From positions 22,652,001 through 22,716,000 of the forward strand of contig OZ038530.1 of the NCBI GenBank assembly GCA_964036665.1: DNA of 64,000 nucleotides, written 5' to 3'. The stretch is from Gordius sp. MW1 (taxonomy: Eukaryota > Nematomorpha > Gordioida > Gordea > Gordiidae). A program made the translations under genes and the position numbers. The notes below the pieces were generated by a model, which was given only the letters and a program-made list of their open reading frames with translations, made no database searches and was not told the DNA's origin. This document shows, piece after piece, positions 44,704 through 64,000 of this stretch (position 1 is the first letter of the stretch; each line of letters begins with the position of its first letter).

Positions 44704-45343
44704 ATTTTTGAATTAGTAATGTGTATATTTGTTCAAATATTACATAGAACTCACTAATATTTCTATGCGAGTTCTTTTGTTTAGATCCCTAACACCTTCA
44801 TTGAGCCTTAAATACAAGTAACTGGCTATTATAGGTCTAACCATCCTTAAATAATCTTGTGAGCTAGTGTTGTAAAAACGGCTGGCTGGTTTTTCCCAGC
44901 GTATTGCTAAGCTTAGTTGTTGACGTTTATTTTCACCCAGCCTTATCAGTGTTAGGTGAATTTCCTTGGGAGAGCTTTGGCGTTTGGCGTTTTTGTAAAA
45001 AAGACCTAAAGCGTTCTGGGTGAATGTTTCGGGGTGACCTTTGGCGTTTAGGTTTGGGTGTATTAAACACCTAAAGGGTGTGGGTGGATAATATTATTAA
45101 CCGTTTGGTTTGGTTTTGGTCGTTTGGGGTGGGGCATGCAAATATATCAATTTTAGGTAATAAACTTTTAATTTAAGAAAATAAAAATAGTTATATCATG
45201 ACGTCACTGAGTTAAAACTTTTCCCATTGTGACGTCATAATGATAAGTATTATAATTTATAATCTAATCTCTAGTAAATTACAGTTAATTATTATGCTTT
45301 GCTTAGGCTGCATTATAGCAGTAATGTTTTATTTATGAAAAAA

Positions 45344-46240
45344 AGATGGCTAAAATCCGTTTTATGATTTCAAAATTTATTTTTTAGACATGCCAAAAAT
45401 TTTATAAAAATTTATAAAAGGTGGGAAATTTCGCTTTATAGAATCTTCTATAAAGATGGCTAAAATCTGTTTAATGATTTCAAAATTTATTTTTTAGACA
45501 TGCCAAAAATTTTATAAAAATTTATAAAAGGTGGGAAATTTCGCTTTATAGAATCTTCTATAAAGATGGCTAAAATCTGTTTAATGATTTCAAAATTTAT
45601 TTTTTAGACATGCCAAAAATTTTATAAAAATTTATAAAAGGTGGGAAATTTCGCTTTATAGAATCTTCTATAAAGATGGCTAAAATCTGTTTAATGATTT
45701 CAAAAATTATTTTTTAGACATGCCAAAAATTTTATAAAAATCTATAAAAGGTGGGAAATTTCGCTTTATAGAATATTCTATAAAGATGGCTAAAATCTGT
45801 TTAATGATTTCAATATTTATTTTTTAGACATGCCAAAAAATTTATAAAAATCTATAAAGGTGGGAAATTTCGCTTTATAGAATATTCTATAAAGATGGCT
45901 AAAATCTGTTTAATGATTTCAAAATTTATTTTTTAGACATGCCAAAAATTTTACAAAAATTTATAAAAGGTGGGAAATTTCGCTTTGTAGAATCTTCTAT
46001 ATAGATGGCTAAAATCTGTTTAATGATTTCAAAATTTATTTTTTAGACATGCCAAAAATTTTATAAAAATCTATAAAAGGTGGGAAATTTCGCTTAATAG
46101 AATATTCTATAAAGATGGCTAAAATCTGTTTAAGGATTTCAAAATTTATTTTTTAGACATGAAAAATTTTATAAAAATTTATAAAAGGTGGGAAATTTCG
46201 CTTTGTAGAATCTTCTATATAGATGGCTAAAATCTGTTTA
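45344..46240. repeat. 110-bp tandem repeat array, left arm (8 units plus part)
   Basis: Units start (agatggctaaaatc) at 45344, 45454, 45564, 45674, 45784, 45893, 46003, 46113 and 46221, each carrying a attttttagacatgcc block and gtgggaaatttcgctt. Confidence 0.95.
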
Positions 46241-46887
46241 AACCACTTGATCAAATAGGCAAATTAATATATTAATGAACGTATAAGAGTTGAAATATTA
46301 TCCTTGCAAATTTTGACAAATTTATATTATAAAATATCTAAGTTATAGCTATTTAAAGTTTGGGGTAATTCTAATTATTACCCCAAATACCATCCGTGTT
46401 AGCATTTTTGACCCAACCTCTCAAGTGTTAAGAAAATTAATAAGGCATTTCCAAAAAGCATATCATGCTATTCTGTTGACTTAGACCTCGCGTTTACAAT
46501 GCTTATAAGGATCATAAAAAATATATAGCTACCATATGTGCTCGGACGCATAAGTTCTGTCATAAAGAGGGGTAAAATGCTGAGATTAAGGAATATTAAT
46601 TAGCTTGTTTACAACTTTACAACTAAGCTTAGCAATACGCTGGGAAAAACCAGCCAGCCGTTTTTACAACACTACTACAAATATAAAATAAAAGGGACAA
46701 TATATAACTAATAAGTCTTTATCTTTTACAAGAGCCGATAAATTCAAAATATATTTGAAATTAAATTTTGTGATTAATCGCAATTAATCTGCTTAGCAAA
46801 TGTGTAAATTATAAAGTTAAACCATATTAAAATGTTCAAAAAAATTGTTACCACCTGGCTGAGGCAGAAAATTCAAAAATATCTATA

Positions 46888-47402
46888 TAAATAAATTTTC
46901 ATAAAATTTTTGGCATGTCTAAAAAATAAATTTTGAAATCATTAAACAGATTTTAGCCATCTATATAGAAGATTCTACAAAGCGAAATTTCCCACCTTTT
47001 ATAAATTTTTATAAAATTTTTGGCATGTCTAAAAAATAAATTTTAAAATCATTAAACAGATTTTAGCCATCTTTATAGAAGATTCTATAAAGCGAAATTT
47101 CCCACCTTTTATAAATTTTTATAAAATTTTTGGCATGTCTAAAAAATAAATTTTGAAATCATTAAACAGATTTTAGCCATCTTTATAGAAGATTCTATAA
47201 AGCGAAATTTCCCACCTTTTATAAATTTTTATAAAATTTTTGGCATGTCTAAAAAATAAATTTTGAAATCATTAAACAGATTTTAGCCATCTTTATAGAA
47301 GATTCTATAAAGCGAAATTTCCCACCTTTTATAAATTTTTATAAAATTTTTTGGCATGTCTAAAAAATAAATTTTGAAATCATCAAACGGATTTTAGCCA
47401 TC
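46888..47402. repeat. 110-bp tandem repeat array, right arm (inverted, ~4.7 units)
   Basis: The same unit in reverse orientation; gccatct marks fall at 46956, 47066, 47176, 47286 and 47396, an exact 110-bp period. Confidence 0.95.
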
Positions 47403-47873
47403 TTTTTTTCATAAATAAAACATTACTTCTATAATGCAGCATAAGCAAAGCATAATAATTAACTATAATTTACTAGCTTAGATTATAAATTATAATACTT
47501 TTCATTATGACGTCACAATGGGAAAAGTTTAAACTCAGTGACGTCATGATATAACTATTTTTATTTTCTTAAATTAAAAGTTTATTACCTAAAATTATTT
47601 GCTTGCCCCACCCCAAACGACCAAAACCAAACCAAAAGGTTAATAATATTATCCACCCACACCCTTTAGGTGTTTAATACACCCAAACCTAAACGCCAAA
47701 GGTCACCCCGAAACCTTCACCCAGAACGCTTTAGGTCTTTTTTACAAAAACGCCAAACGCCAAAGCTCTCCCAAGAAAATTCACCTAACACTGATAAGGC
47801 TGGGTGAAAATAAACGTCAACGCTTGCAGGCGACCAATAGAAACCCTTGGTTTTTTACAACACTATTGTGAGC

Positions 47874-49014
47874 GAAAAATGAATAATAGATGAGTTAAAA
47901 TCATTACTAAAAATAAAGTGAACAAATGAATATGATAAGAGACACAAAGGCAAAAATAATGGTTAAAACAGGTGTGGGGTGGCAATAGTGATTGAAGAAA
48001 TGGAAGTTACATCGGGCGGACCTGCAGGGCTCTAGATACGGCGCATAGTTATGCTTAGTCAAACGCCTTTGCCCCAAATGCTACATTAAATCTAATAAAT
48101 AATTTACATAGCTACTCGCATGCAATTGTTGTTTGGGTTAGGGCAATCATCGATCGGTTGCCTATTTACCTCTCTTTTTAAACATTCAGTTCTGCCAATC
48201 TTCAACCCATTGTATGGTTCTTAATTTTTGTTCGAATCCTCTTCTTTACTACTGAGATTCTTTTGGACATATCTGCCCTTCTAAAGTTATTTTTAGTACA
48301 AGGCTAAGGGGATTATTAATCTTCACAAATGTTAAATTATTTTATTTTTTTAGGCGATAAGAAAAGGTTAATAATTATTTTTTTAAACACAAGTAATATA
48401 TAAATATATATCGCAATAAAGGGTGGAAGAATATAATTATATATATTTTTAAACACAGATGGTACGCCCATTGCCCCTCAAACTTAGAACTTTATACCCT
48501 TTTTAAGAAACTCACTATAGCAGCCCATAATTGATAAATACACTAAAAATTAAAAACTAGAAACTGAAATGCATCCAGCCTAAGTATTATTTATTTTTAT
48601 ACATTTGACGCAAAGGCAAATAATTTTGACAATCTAAGGAGTTTATAATACTATAATCGTCGTTTATAAAAGGTAAGATTGGATTAGAGGGAAAAGATAT
48701 CTGATATTTCTAGCTGATGAAGCTTATGTTAAAGAAAAGGCAGAATTACAATTACAGTAATTCTGCTAGCGCATATGAGCACAATCATTATTAAAGTCAA
48801 TTACTTATTGTGCGAAATTAATTTACATATTACATAAAGTAATTTCTTTTTTGGAAAGAAAAAATGACAAATAGAGGAGATTATGAAGAATCAACTAATT
48901 AACCATTAGAAGATTTCAGATGCCGAGTCCCAATTCCATAACTTATTTTATCAATCCAACCTTACCACTATAAACAACGAATATAATTCCAAAGGATTGA
49001 CAGTAATTAATTAA
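47874..49014. other. AT-rich intergenic, nothing recognised
   Basis: No ORF or repeat that I can name in about 1.1 kb. Confidence 0.5.
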
Positions 49015-49309
49015 TTGCTATGCAATTTATGGGCTCGTTTTTTGGTGTCCGTCGTCCGTCCGTCGTCCGTCGTCCGTTACCCTATCTATTTGCATTGGGT
49101 ATATTAGGTTATCGCTTTTTTAAATTAATGCATGAGAAAGAGGTGCCCCACCCCTCATCTCTATCAAGAGGTGCCCCACCCCTCATCTCTATCTCCCTCG
49201 CTTTCGGGCGGGGTCGGGTTTTAATTGCTACGTTAAATTAATGCATAAGTATATCTATATTTAAATTTTGGTAATTGCTATGCAATTTAACTAGTTTTGG
49301 GGTTAGAAT

Positions 49310-49985
49310 CCCGGAGTTTTTTTTGACTCTTATGATTGTTCTTGTTACTATCATTGATAATAAGACTTTTTGGCCGTCCGCTGGCTGCTGACCAATGAAA
49401 AAAATGACCTTTGGCCAAAATGTGAATCCGAGTTTATTTTTTCGTTTTTTTTTACTATTATGATTGTTCCTGTTACTACCATTGCTATTATGACTTTTTG
49501 GCCGTCCGTTGGCTGCTGACCAATGGAAAAAAATCACCATTGGCCAAAATGTGATTCGAAATTTTTTTTTCTCGTTTTTTTTTGACTATTATGAATTTAT
49601 ATCCACTTTTACCGTGTCCTGGCTGCTGACCAATGGAAAAAAATGACCAATGGCCAAAATGTAATTCGAAAATTTTTTTTTAGTTTTTTTTTGACTATTA
49701 TGAATTTATATCCACTTTTACCGTGTCCTGGCTGCTGACCAATGGAAAAAAATGACCATTGGCCAAAATGTGATTCGAAAATTTTTTTTAGTTTTTTTTG
49801 ACTATTATAAGTTTATATCCACTTTTACCGTGTCCTGGCTGCTGACCAATGGAAAAAAATGACCATTGGCCAAAATGTGAATCCGAGTTTATTTTTTCGT
49901 TTTTTTTGACTTATGAATTTATATTCACTTTTACCGTGTCCTGGCTGCTTACCAATGAAAAAAAATGACCATTGGCCAATTTTTA
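49310..49985. repeat. ~105-127-bp tandem repeat, six copies
   Basis: The mark tggctgctgacc or variant recurs near 49382, 49509, 49620, 49729, 49837 and 49942; each unit has aaaatgaccattggcc and an A/T homopolymer. Two diverged copies follow at 50610 and 50860. Confidence 0.88.
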
Positions 49986-50713
49986 TATATAACCTAAAAA
50001 TTTATTATAGATGGTCTAACAGACAGCCAACTATGTAATATATATTTTTAACCTTATAAATGCATATATATTTTTTTATTGGGTTAATATATTTCATTTA
50101 ATTAGATTGTGATTTCATAGAAAACCTAAAAAGTAATATTTAAAAAAATAATATAGGTATTAGATTCTAATTTACGATAAAATATATCGATAGAGAAACT
50201 AACACAAAATTCGAAACCTCCTTCAAAGGTATAATCATAGCCCGTTATTTCTAATTAAATTGAATCTACTATTAAACTCAAACACGAATTGTACTTTATT
50301 AGATGGCGCGCGTAAGTTTATATAATTAGTAAAATTTTTCTACGTGTCATAGATATTACACCGCACGTGTGGCAGGGAAATGTCCGATATTTTTAAAATG
50401 AAAAGGTATTTTAGGAATCTGAAAAGGTTATTTTACCCCCGGCCGCCCTGGGCACCTACGGGTAAAGTTTCGAGCGAATCGGGCTGGTAGTTTAAGAATT
50501 TAGCCCTTTTTTAAAACTAAAAAAAAACTTTTTTTTTTAATTTTTTTTTTACATTAAATTAGTATTTTGTTTTTGTTAATACCATTGATAATATGACTTT
50601 TTGACCGTCCGCTGGCTACTGACCGACGAAATATATTGATTTTCTAAACATAAAACACAACTTTATTATTTCATTATCTATATAAATAACATAATAACTT
50701 CCACTATTTTAAA

Positions 50714-50784
50714 GCCAGCATGGTATAGTGGTTATAGCGCCGGCTTGGGAACTGGAGGTGTGGGGTTCAAGTCAGGGAGGGGAC
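50714..50784 (+). other. tRNA-like sequence (SINE head or tRNA pseudogene)
   Basis: A-box-like TGGTATAGTGGTT and B-box-like GGTTCAAGTC are correctly spaced. The anticodon region cttgggaact would give GGG, but stems pair poorly and no acceptor stem closes. It lies between copies of the ~109-bp repeat unit, so it probably belongs to that element. Confidence 0.5.
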
Positions 50785-51068
50785 AAATTTTTTTTTTAAT
50801 TTTTTTAAATTAAATTAATATTTGTTCATGTTAATACCAATGATAATATGAATTTTTGACCGTCCGCTGGCTACTGACCAATAAAAAAATGACCATTGGC
50901 CAAATAAATCGAAATTTTTTTTCGTTTTTGAATTGGTTAACATTGATAATTACCCTATGTCCTCCCCTACAAGGGCCTATAACTAATTAACTAATTATTT
51001 TGCATCTAATACCCCCTATAGGCATTCTCGCCCCTTCCTACCTTTCTCGCCCATAAATTGCATAGCAA

Positions 51069-51773
51069 ATATGCTACGTTTATACGGAGTATAGAAGAGT
51101 TCCCCCTTCCCCTCTTCCCTTCCCCTGCTCCCCTTCCTTCTCCCCCTTCCTACGAGGGCCGAAGGCCCGAGTTTATTTAAGTTTATTATTTATTATATTG
51201 TTCGTTGGAGGTGACAATTTTTATTTTAAAATATAAATTTTAATATTGTAATTAATAATAATTAGTTAATAATTGAGCACCAAGAACTTAATAAAATCTC
51301 TGACATAACGTTTATGATATTTGTTTTTTCGCAAATTTTGGGGATATTAATAATGAAGGAAATGGTAGCAGTTTTAAAACTCAAATACAAACAAGTCCAG
51401 TGATGGGGTCTAACTTGATAAATCTCCATGCTATTGTGCATAACACTCATAAGCTGAAGGGCACGTCGCACAACACAATTTAGGCTCGATGGCTCACTAA
51501 TAATATGATCCTGGCCAACCAGGCAGTGGGGTTTAAAAGTATCTGAGAGTCAAACCAATATCAGTTTTTACGGATTCAGATTCAAACCAGCCTCATTTCA
51601 AATAATTTTGGAGGTCTGGACATAGGTTTCAAAAACACGTTGGTCCAGCAATGATTATCTCCAGCAGACTATCGCACTGATTCAATAACTTCAACATCTT
51701 GGTAGACAAATCGCTGATCCATTCTGCCTCAGACAATGGTCAACTGTTTCAAGTTTAACGTTATACATATATC
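51069..51773. other. intergenic, nothing recognised
   Basis: A pyrimidine-rich stretch (cccttccc words, 51100-51150) followed by ordinary AT-rich DNA. Confidence 0.45.
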
Positions 51774-53900
51774 CAGTGGCGTAGCTAGGGGGGGCCCGGG
51801 GGGCCCGGGCCCCCCCAAGAGCAAAAACCGGGCCCCATGGGCCCCCCCCCCAAGGGAAAAATCGTGGGCTTCCGGGCCCCTTCCACCATTATTTTTTTTA
51901 TCTTAGAAACAATATAAAGATTATTATTATTGTTTCTGAATAAAAATTTTAATTAACGAGTTTCAAAGCCCAAATATTTGTTTAATAAATGCAATTACAA
52001 CGGTTAATAGCCTAATATTAACTTTAAATGATATTAGAAATGAGGACCACTATCAAATTCTTTATAATAAGGCAAAAGATTTAGCTGCAATTTTTGATTT
52101 ATTACCTTCTAAACGTATTAAAAAACCAAAAAATATGACACATTTTACTCTTTTGAATCTACTAATTCATTAATTGATTTATAATATCCTATCATTGATA
52201 GAATAATAGCAGAATTAAACATAAGATTTTCGAAAATTAATTGTAATTTATTTAAGTCCTTAGAGAGTTTAAACCCTTCATCCTTTTGCGATAAATCTCT
52301 TTTATCAGAAATAATTAACCATTATGAATTAAAACTGGAAGACGGCGAAATAAATATGGCAACATTTTTTGTAAAACATTATAACTCTTTATCTTCAAAT
52401 CAAATAAAATGCAATGATATTTTTTCACTTATTAAAATTTTGCCCTCAGTAGTGTTTCCAAATTGTATTATTTTGCTTAAAATAATTTTAGCTATCCCAA
52501 TAACTTCAGGTTCATGCGAAAGATCGTTCTCACTGCTAAAACGGATTAAAATTTATCTTCGTTCCACAATTGGACAAGATAGGTTATCTTCCTTAGCTTT
52601 ATTGAGCTTAGAACATGACTTTATAAATGTTATTCCCCCGGATGATATTATAAATTCGTTTGCAACATCGAGTAAAAGGCGTAATGAACTACTATTAAAA
52701 GACTAATTTTAATATTTAAAATTATCTGGGCTTTTAAACTTGTTTTAAGCTTTTTAACACTTTCAAAATATATTAAAATATTATTTAATTTACGAAAATT
52801 CCATCCTAGTTTCAATTTAATTGTTTATCTCACATGCTTATTGTTTAACATATCTTGCATATTTTTATGTACCACATGCACATATAAAGCCAATAGTTTT
52901 CCAAAAAATTGTTTGTACACCATTTTTTCCCCTTTTTTAGTGATATCCCATCATAAGTTTGATAAATTAATATTAATAACCAATTCCTGAATTTTATAGA
53001 CAATTGTTAACGCATCAAAACTTTCAAGGGATAAAACTCCTAGAAAAATCATTGTCTTTGGACGCTAAGTTGTTCTGTGCATCTCACATCTCTAATTTCA
53101 TCTAAAATTGTCAAATAAAATTTTGATTCATTTAATTTTGACAGAATATTTTTAGGTTCATTTAGCCGTTAAATTTATTAGTTCTTTTTAATTTTTAGGT
53201 GGTGAAAGGGGGGGGGGGGGGGGGGTTGTGCAAATATATCTATAATATCAAGGGGCAATAACTTCTAAATACTAATATTAATTTTTTATATCTTATGTTA
53301 TAATTGCGCCTTTTGAGGATCTAACCTATAAAAGGCTTTTAAATGTTCTCATTGTTTTCCTGATATAAACGCTGCCTGAAAATGCTGCCAATATTGCATA
53401 TGTAAAATTAAAATTTGTTATATATATGGCCAAGATTCTTTGGGTTGTGGCAATAATTTTTATAAAAACTTTGTTATATAGTTTTTTAACTATTTGCATT
53501 ATTTTTTAAAATGTCAACGATTTCTTGTCAATATCCCCGTTCCACTTTTACCCTTACAAACTTATTATACCATGTGAAATTTTCTACATTGTTTTAACTA
53601 CATCACTTTGTTTTATTTATGAATAAAATTTATGCCCTATAAACATGAGAGGACATATTAGTGTGATATAAATAGAAAAAATACACAAAGTATTAGCGGA
53701 ATTTTAAGTTTGTCCAACGTTTATGAAAGAAAATTTTTTTAATTGCATTTGACCCATGGTCGTATTTAGGTTTTGGATTGGGGGGGGGGGCAAAACATAT
53801 CTTTTATTCTTAAAGGTGTGGGTAGGAAAATTTTTCTGTCCCCCCCCCCCTATTTGACCAGCTCAGCCCCCCCAAGGCAAAAAGGCTAGCTACGCCACTG
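51774..53900 (+). mobile_element. hAT transposon with perfect TSD, degraded transposase
   Basis: 15-bp perfect TIRs cagtggcgtagctag / ctagctacgccactg and identical 8-bp TSDs catatatc (51766-51773 and 53901-53908). It contains long C- and G-runs near its ends. The plus strand keeps the transposase 3' part (see 52030-52706). 2,127 bp, shorter than an autonomous element. Confidence 0.94.
52030..52706 (+). pseudogene. hAT transposase, C-terminal part (ZMYM1-like group)
   Basis: An open piece 52356-52706 reads FVKHYNSLSSNQ, KILPSVVFPNC, then AIPITSGSCERSFSLLKRIK and LRSTIGQDRLSSLALLSLEH: the hAT dimerisation domain. Upstream, about 52030-52170 reads DIRNEDHYQILYNKAKDLAA then stops. The BED finger and catalytic DDE region are missing, so this copy cannot move itself. 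Confidence 0.88.
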
Positions 53901-54710
53901 CATATATCTTTAATAGAAAAAAAGCTTTCACGATTAAAAAAAATGGTATGCCAATCTATAAGTATAAACTAATATTTCAAAAATAAGATGCTAGCTTGTT
54001 GTCAAATCTCGATTGTTATAGCACTATGTATTACATTTGTGCTGCTCATGAGTGCTTGGCCAAATAATATCCTATTTGTGAAAATTAGTGTTTACACAAA
54101 TTCAAGTTTTGTCTTAATGTTTATTAATAAACTGAAACAATATTGTAGCTTTCATATGTAGTAGGATAATTAATAGCGAATAAATATGCAATTTAACAAT
54201 GTATAGACGCTATAATACTTAGATACATTATGATATACAATACTGTTTAAAGAAATTAAGATGAGAATTTTTCGTAAACATTAAGTTCCTTAATGCTGGG
54301 AGTATGGTTAGTAATGAGACCTTCTATACTACTCAATTTGTTCAAGCAATGATTGGAGGTGCTCTTGGTGTTGGAAGGTGGCATGTCTTTGTTTACCTTG
54401 CAATCCAGGGCAAATCTCAATTGGTTCATAAATTCTTGACAGAACGATCCCTAATCATTATGACATTTTCAATCATAATTAAACAATATTATTATAAATT
54501 GATATATTTTTGCGTGAAAGTTATTATATCTTTTAAACAAAAAGATTCACTATTAAATTGAGAAGGTGTAGGTATTAGAATATTTCCCATAGACATGATT
54601 GAATGCTTCTAATAAATTACACTAATTAAATTAATTCATCATTTTTTAATAAAAAAAAAAAACTAACGGGGAGGGGCAACCGGTTGCAGCTGGCTGCATC
54701 ACCCCGCCAT

Positions 54711-63653
<8,943 letters not shown>

Positions 63654-63698
63654 CTATTAATTTTTTAATATATGATACAAAATTATGACAGATTTGGG

Positions 63699-63879
63699 TA
63701 TGGGCGTAGCCGGAGGGGGGGGGGGGGGGAATGCAGGGGGCGGCTGCCCCCCCCCCTCTAAATCCAAAAATTTGTTGAAATTTATTAAATTTATGGTGGC
63801 TAAAATTTCGAAAAAAGGTTCATTTTCCCTCCCTAAATCATTATTGTCCCCCTCTAATTCCAATGCTGGCTCGCCCATG
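63699..63879. mobile_element. short hAT MITE T2
   Basis: Ends tatgggcgtagccgg / ggctcgcccatg; TSDs 7 of 8 (gatttggg / gatttagg); long G- and C-runs inside. Upstream of the last visible receptor exon, so in the next intron. Confidence 0.85.
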
Positions 63880-64000
63880 GATTTAGGCCGGGGGCCAGGA
63901 TTAGACAAAATAGAGGTAAGCAACGGTCACCATTAATGCAGGAAATTATTTAATAAATTTTCTCAATTATCCGATATATAGCAACAACCTAGACAAGTTG

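Larger units (their letters stand above)
44865..47865. mobile_element. 3.0-kb foldback hAT-like element with satellite arms
   Basis: Bounded by an 8-bp TSD ttgtgagc (44857-44864 and 47866-47873) and by TAGTGTTGTAAAAA ends shared with MITE family T1. The two arms (about 44930-46240 and 46888-47820) are inverted copies: unique flank with two TGACGTCA palindromes, then 110-bp tandem repeats. The central part (46240-46888) holds an extra inverted copy of the left end (46614-46674). There is no ORF. The structure resembles foldback transposons such as Drosophila FB or Galileo, but the ends look like hAT. Confidence 0.85.
49015..51068. mobile_element. TIR-bounded repeat element with internal tandem repeats
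   Basis: The ends ttgctatgcaatttatggg and cccataaattgcatagcaa are inverted repeats about 22 bp long. Inside are a short cgtcc-rich stretch (49048-49080), a duplicated 31-bp gaggtgccccacccctcatc segment, a ~109-bp tandem array and a tRNA-like stretch. Similar end words occur at the tails of family R3 copies (14375, 12330) and at 17265. No transposase. Superfamily unknown. Confidence 0.6.

Noticed and set aside
45344..47402. Could the regular 110-bp units be a CRISPR array?
   Set aside because: Units are contiguous with no unique spacers, arranged as inverted arms inside a TSD-flanked eukaryotic transposon.
50714..50784. A functional tRNA-Pro(GGG)
   Set aside because: The anticodon and acceptor stems do not pair well; only A- and B-box resemblance remains.
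54304..54561. Plus-strand ORF of 85 codons with a start near VSNETFYTTQ
   Set aside because: No recognisable domain, no splice context, and it lies between a hAT element and the receptor 3' end. Could be a decayed exon, but I cannot support a call.
63657..63936. ORFs on both strands rich in Pro/Gly near the right edge
   Set aside because: They come from the G- and C-runs of a T2 MITE, not from a gene.

Overview
This is an AT-rich, repeat-dense piece of an animal nuclear genome. The genes are split by spliceosomal introns, and there is a tRNA-Leu with an intron plus many transposons. A neuronal syntaxin-1, an ionotropic glutamate receptor and a DUF229 sulfatase-like relic point to a bilaterian, probably a protostome and perhaps an arthropod. 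The species cannot be named from the sequence alone. All exon coordinates below come from reading splice sites and protein similarity by eye.

Regions, left to right. (1) 1073-15268, minus strand: a complete syntaxin-1 gene of 10 exons and 297 codons; the first exon is only 30 coding bases and lies behind a 7.9-kb intron. (2) 15.5-18.6 kb: decayed LINE and hAT remnants. (3) 19.07-27.24 kb, minus: a DUF229 sulfatase-like pseudogene with stops and frameshifts, split by a nearly intact LTR retrotransposon (element A, 20767-26730, TSD gattg). (4) 28612-28716: tRNA-Leu(CAA). (5) 29095-32703, minus: a complete 15-exon mitochondrial arginyl-tRNA synthetase (549 aa). (6) 33043-33260, plus: a relic of S-adenosylhomocysteinase, followed directly by a 3.0-kb RTE-type LINE with a 17-bp TSD. 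(7) 36.6-37.5 kb: a GC-rich hAT-like element. (8) 38.2-44.3 kb: a second LTR element (B), whose 3' part is repeated as a 1,323-bp inverted duplication. (9) 44865-47865: a 3.0-kb foldback element with 110-bp tandem repeats in both arms. (10) 49.0-51.1 kb: a TIR-bounded repeat element holding ~109-bp tandem repeats and a tRNA-like stretch. (11) 51774-53900: a hAT transposon with a perfect 8-bp TSD. (12) 54711-63653, minus: the last 12 exons (772 aa) of a kainate-type glutamate receptor; its 5' end lies beyond the right edge.

The strongest unusual signal concerns LTR elements A and B. They are diverged from each other but share one odd plan: LTR, a tRNA-Leu primer site, a ~150-aa ORF1 with a transmembrane segment and one CCHC knuckle but no visible capsid, a conserved leaky-looking UGA (GAY UGA CUR), protease-RT-RNaseH-integrase, then a third ORF with a C-X2-C-X3-H-LPPM-C motif, a polypurine tract and the second LTR. 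The second strong signal is a hAT-type MITE family (TIR TAGTGTTGTAAAAACGG, 8-bp TSDs). It sits in most syntaxin introns and many receptor introns, in one case with its TSD across a splice donor, and it shares termini with the 3-kb foldback element.
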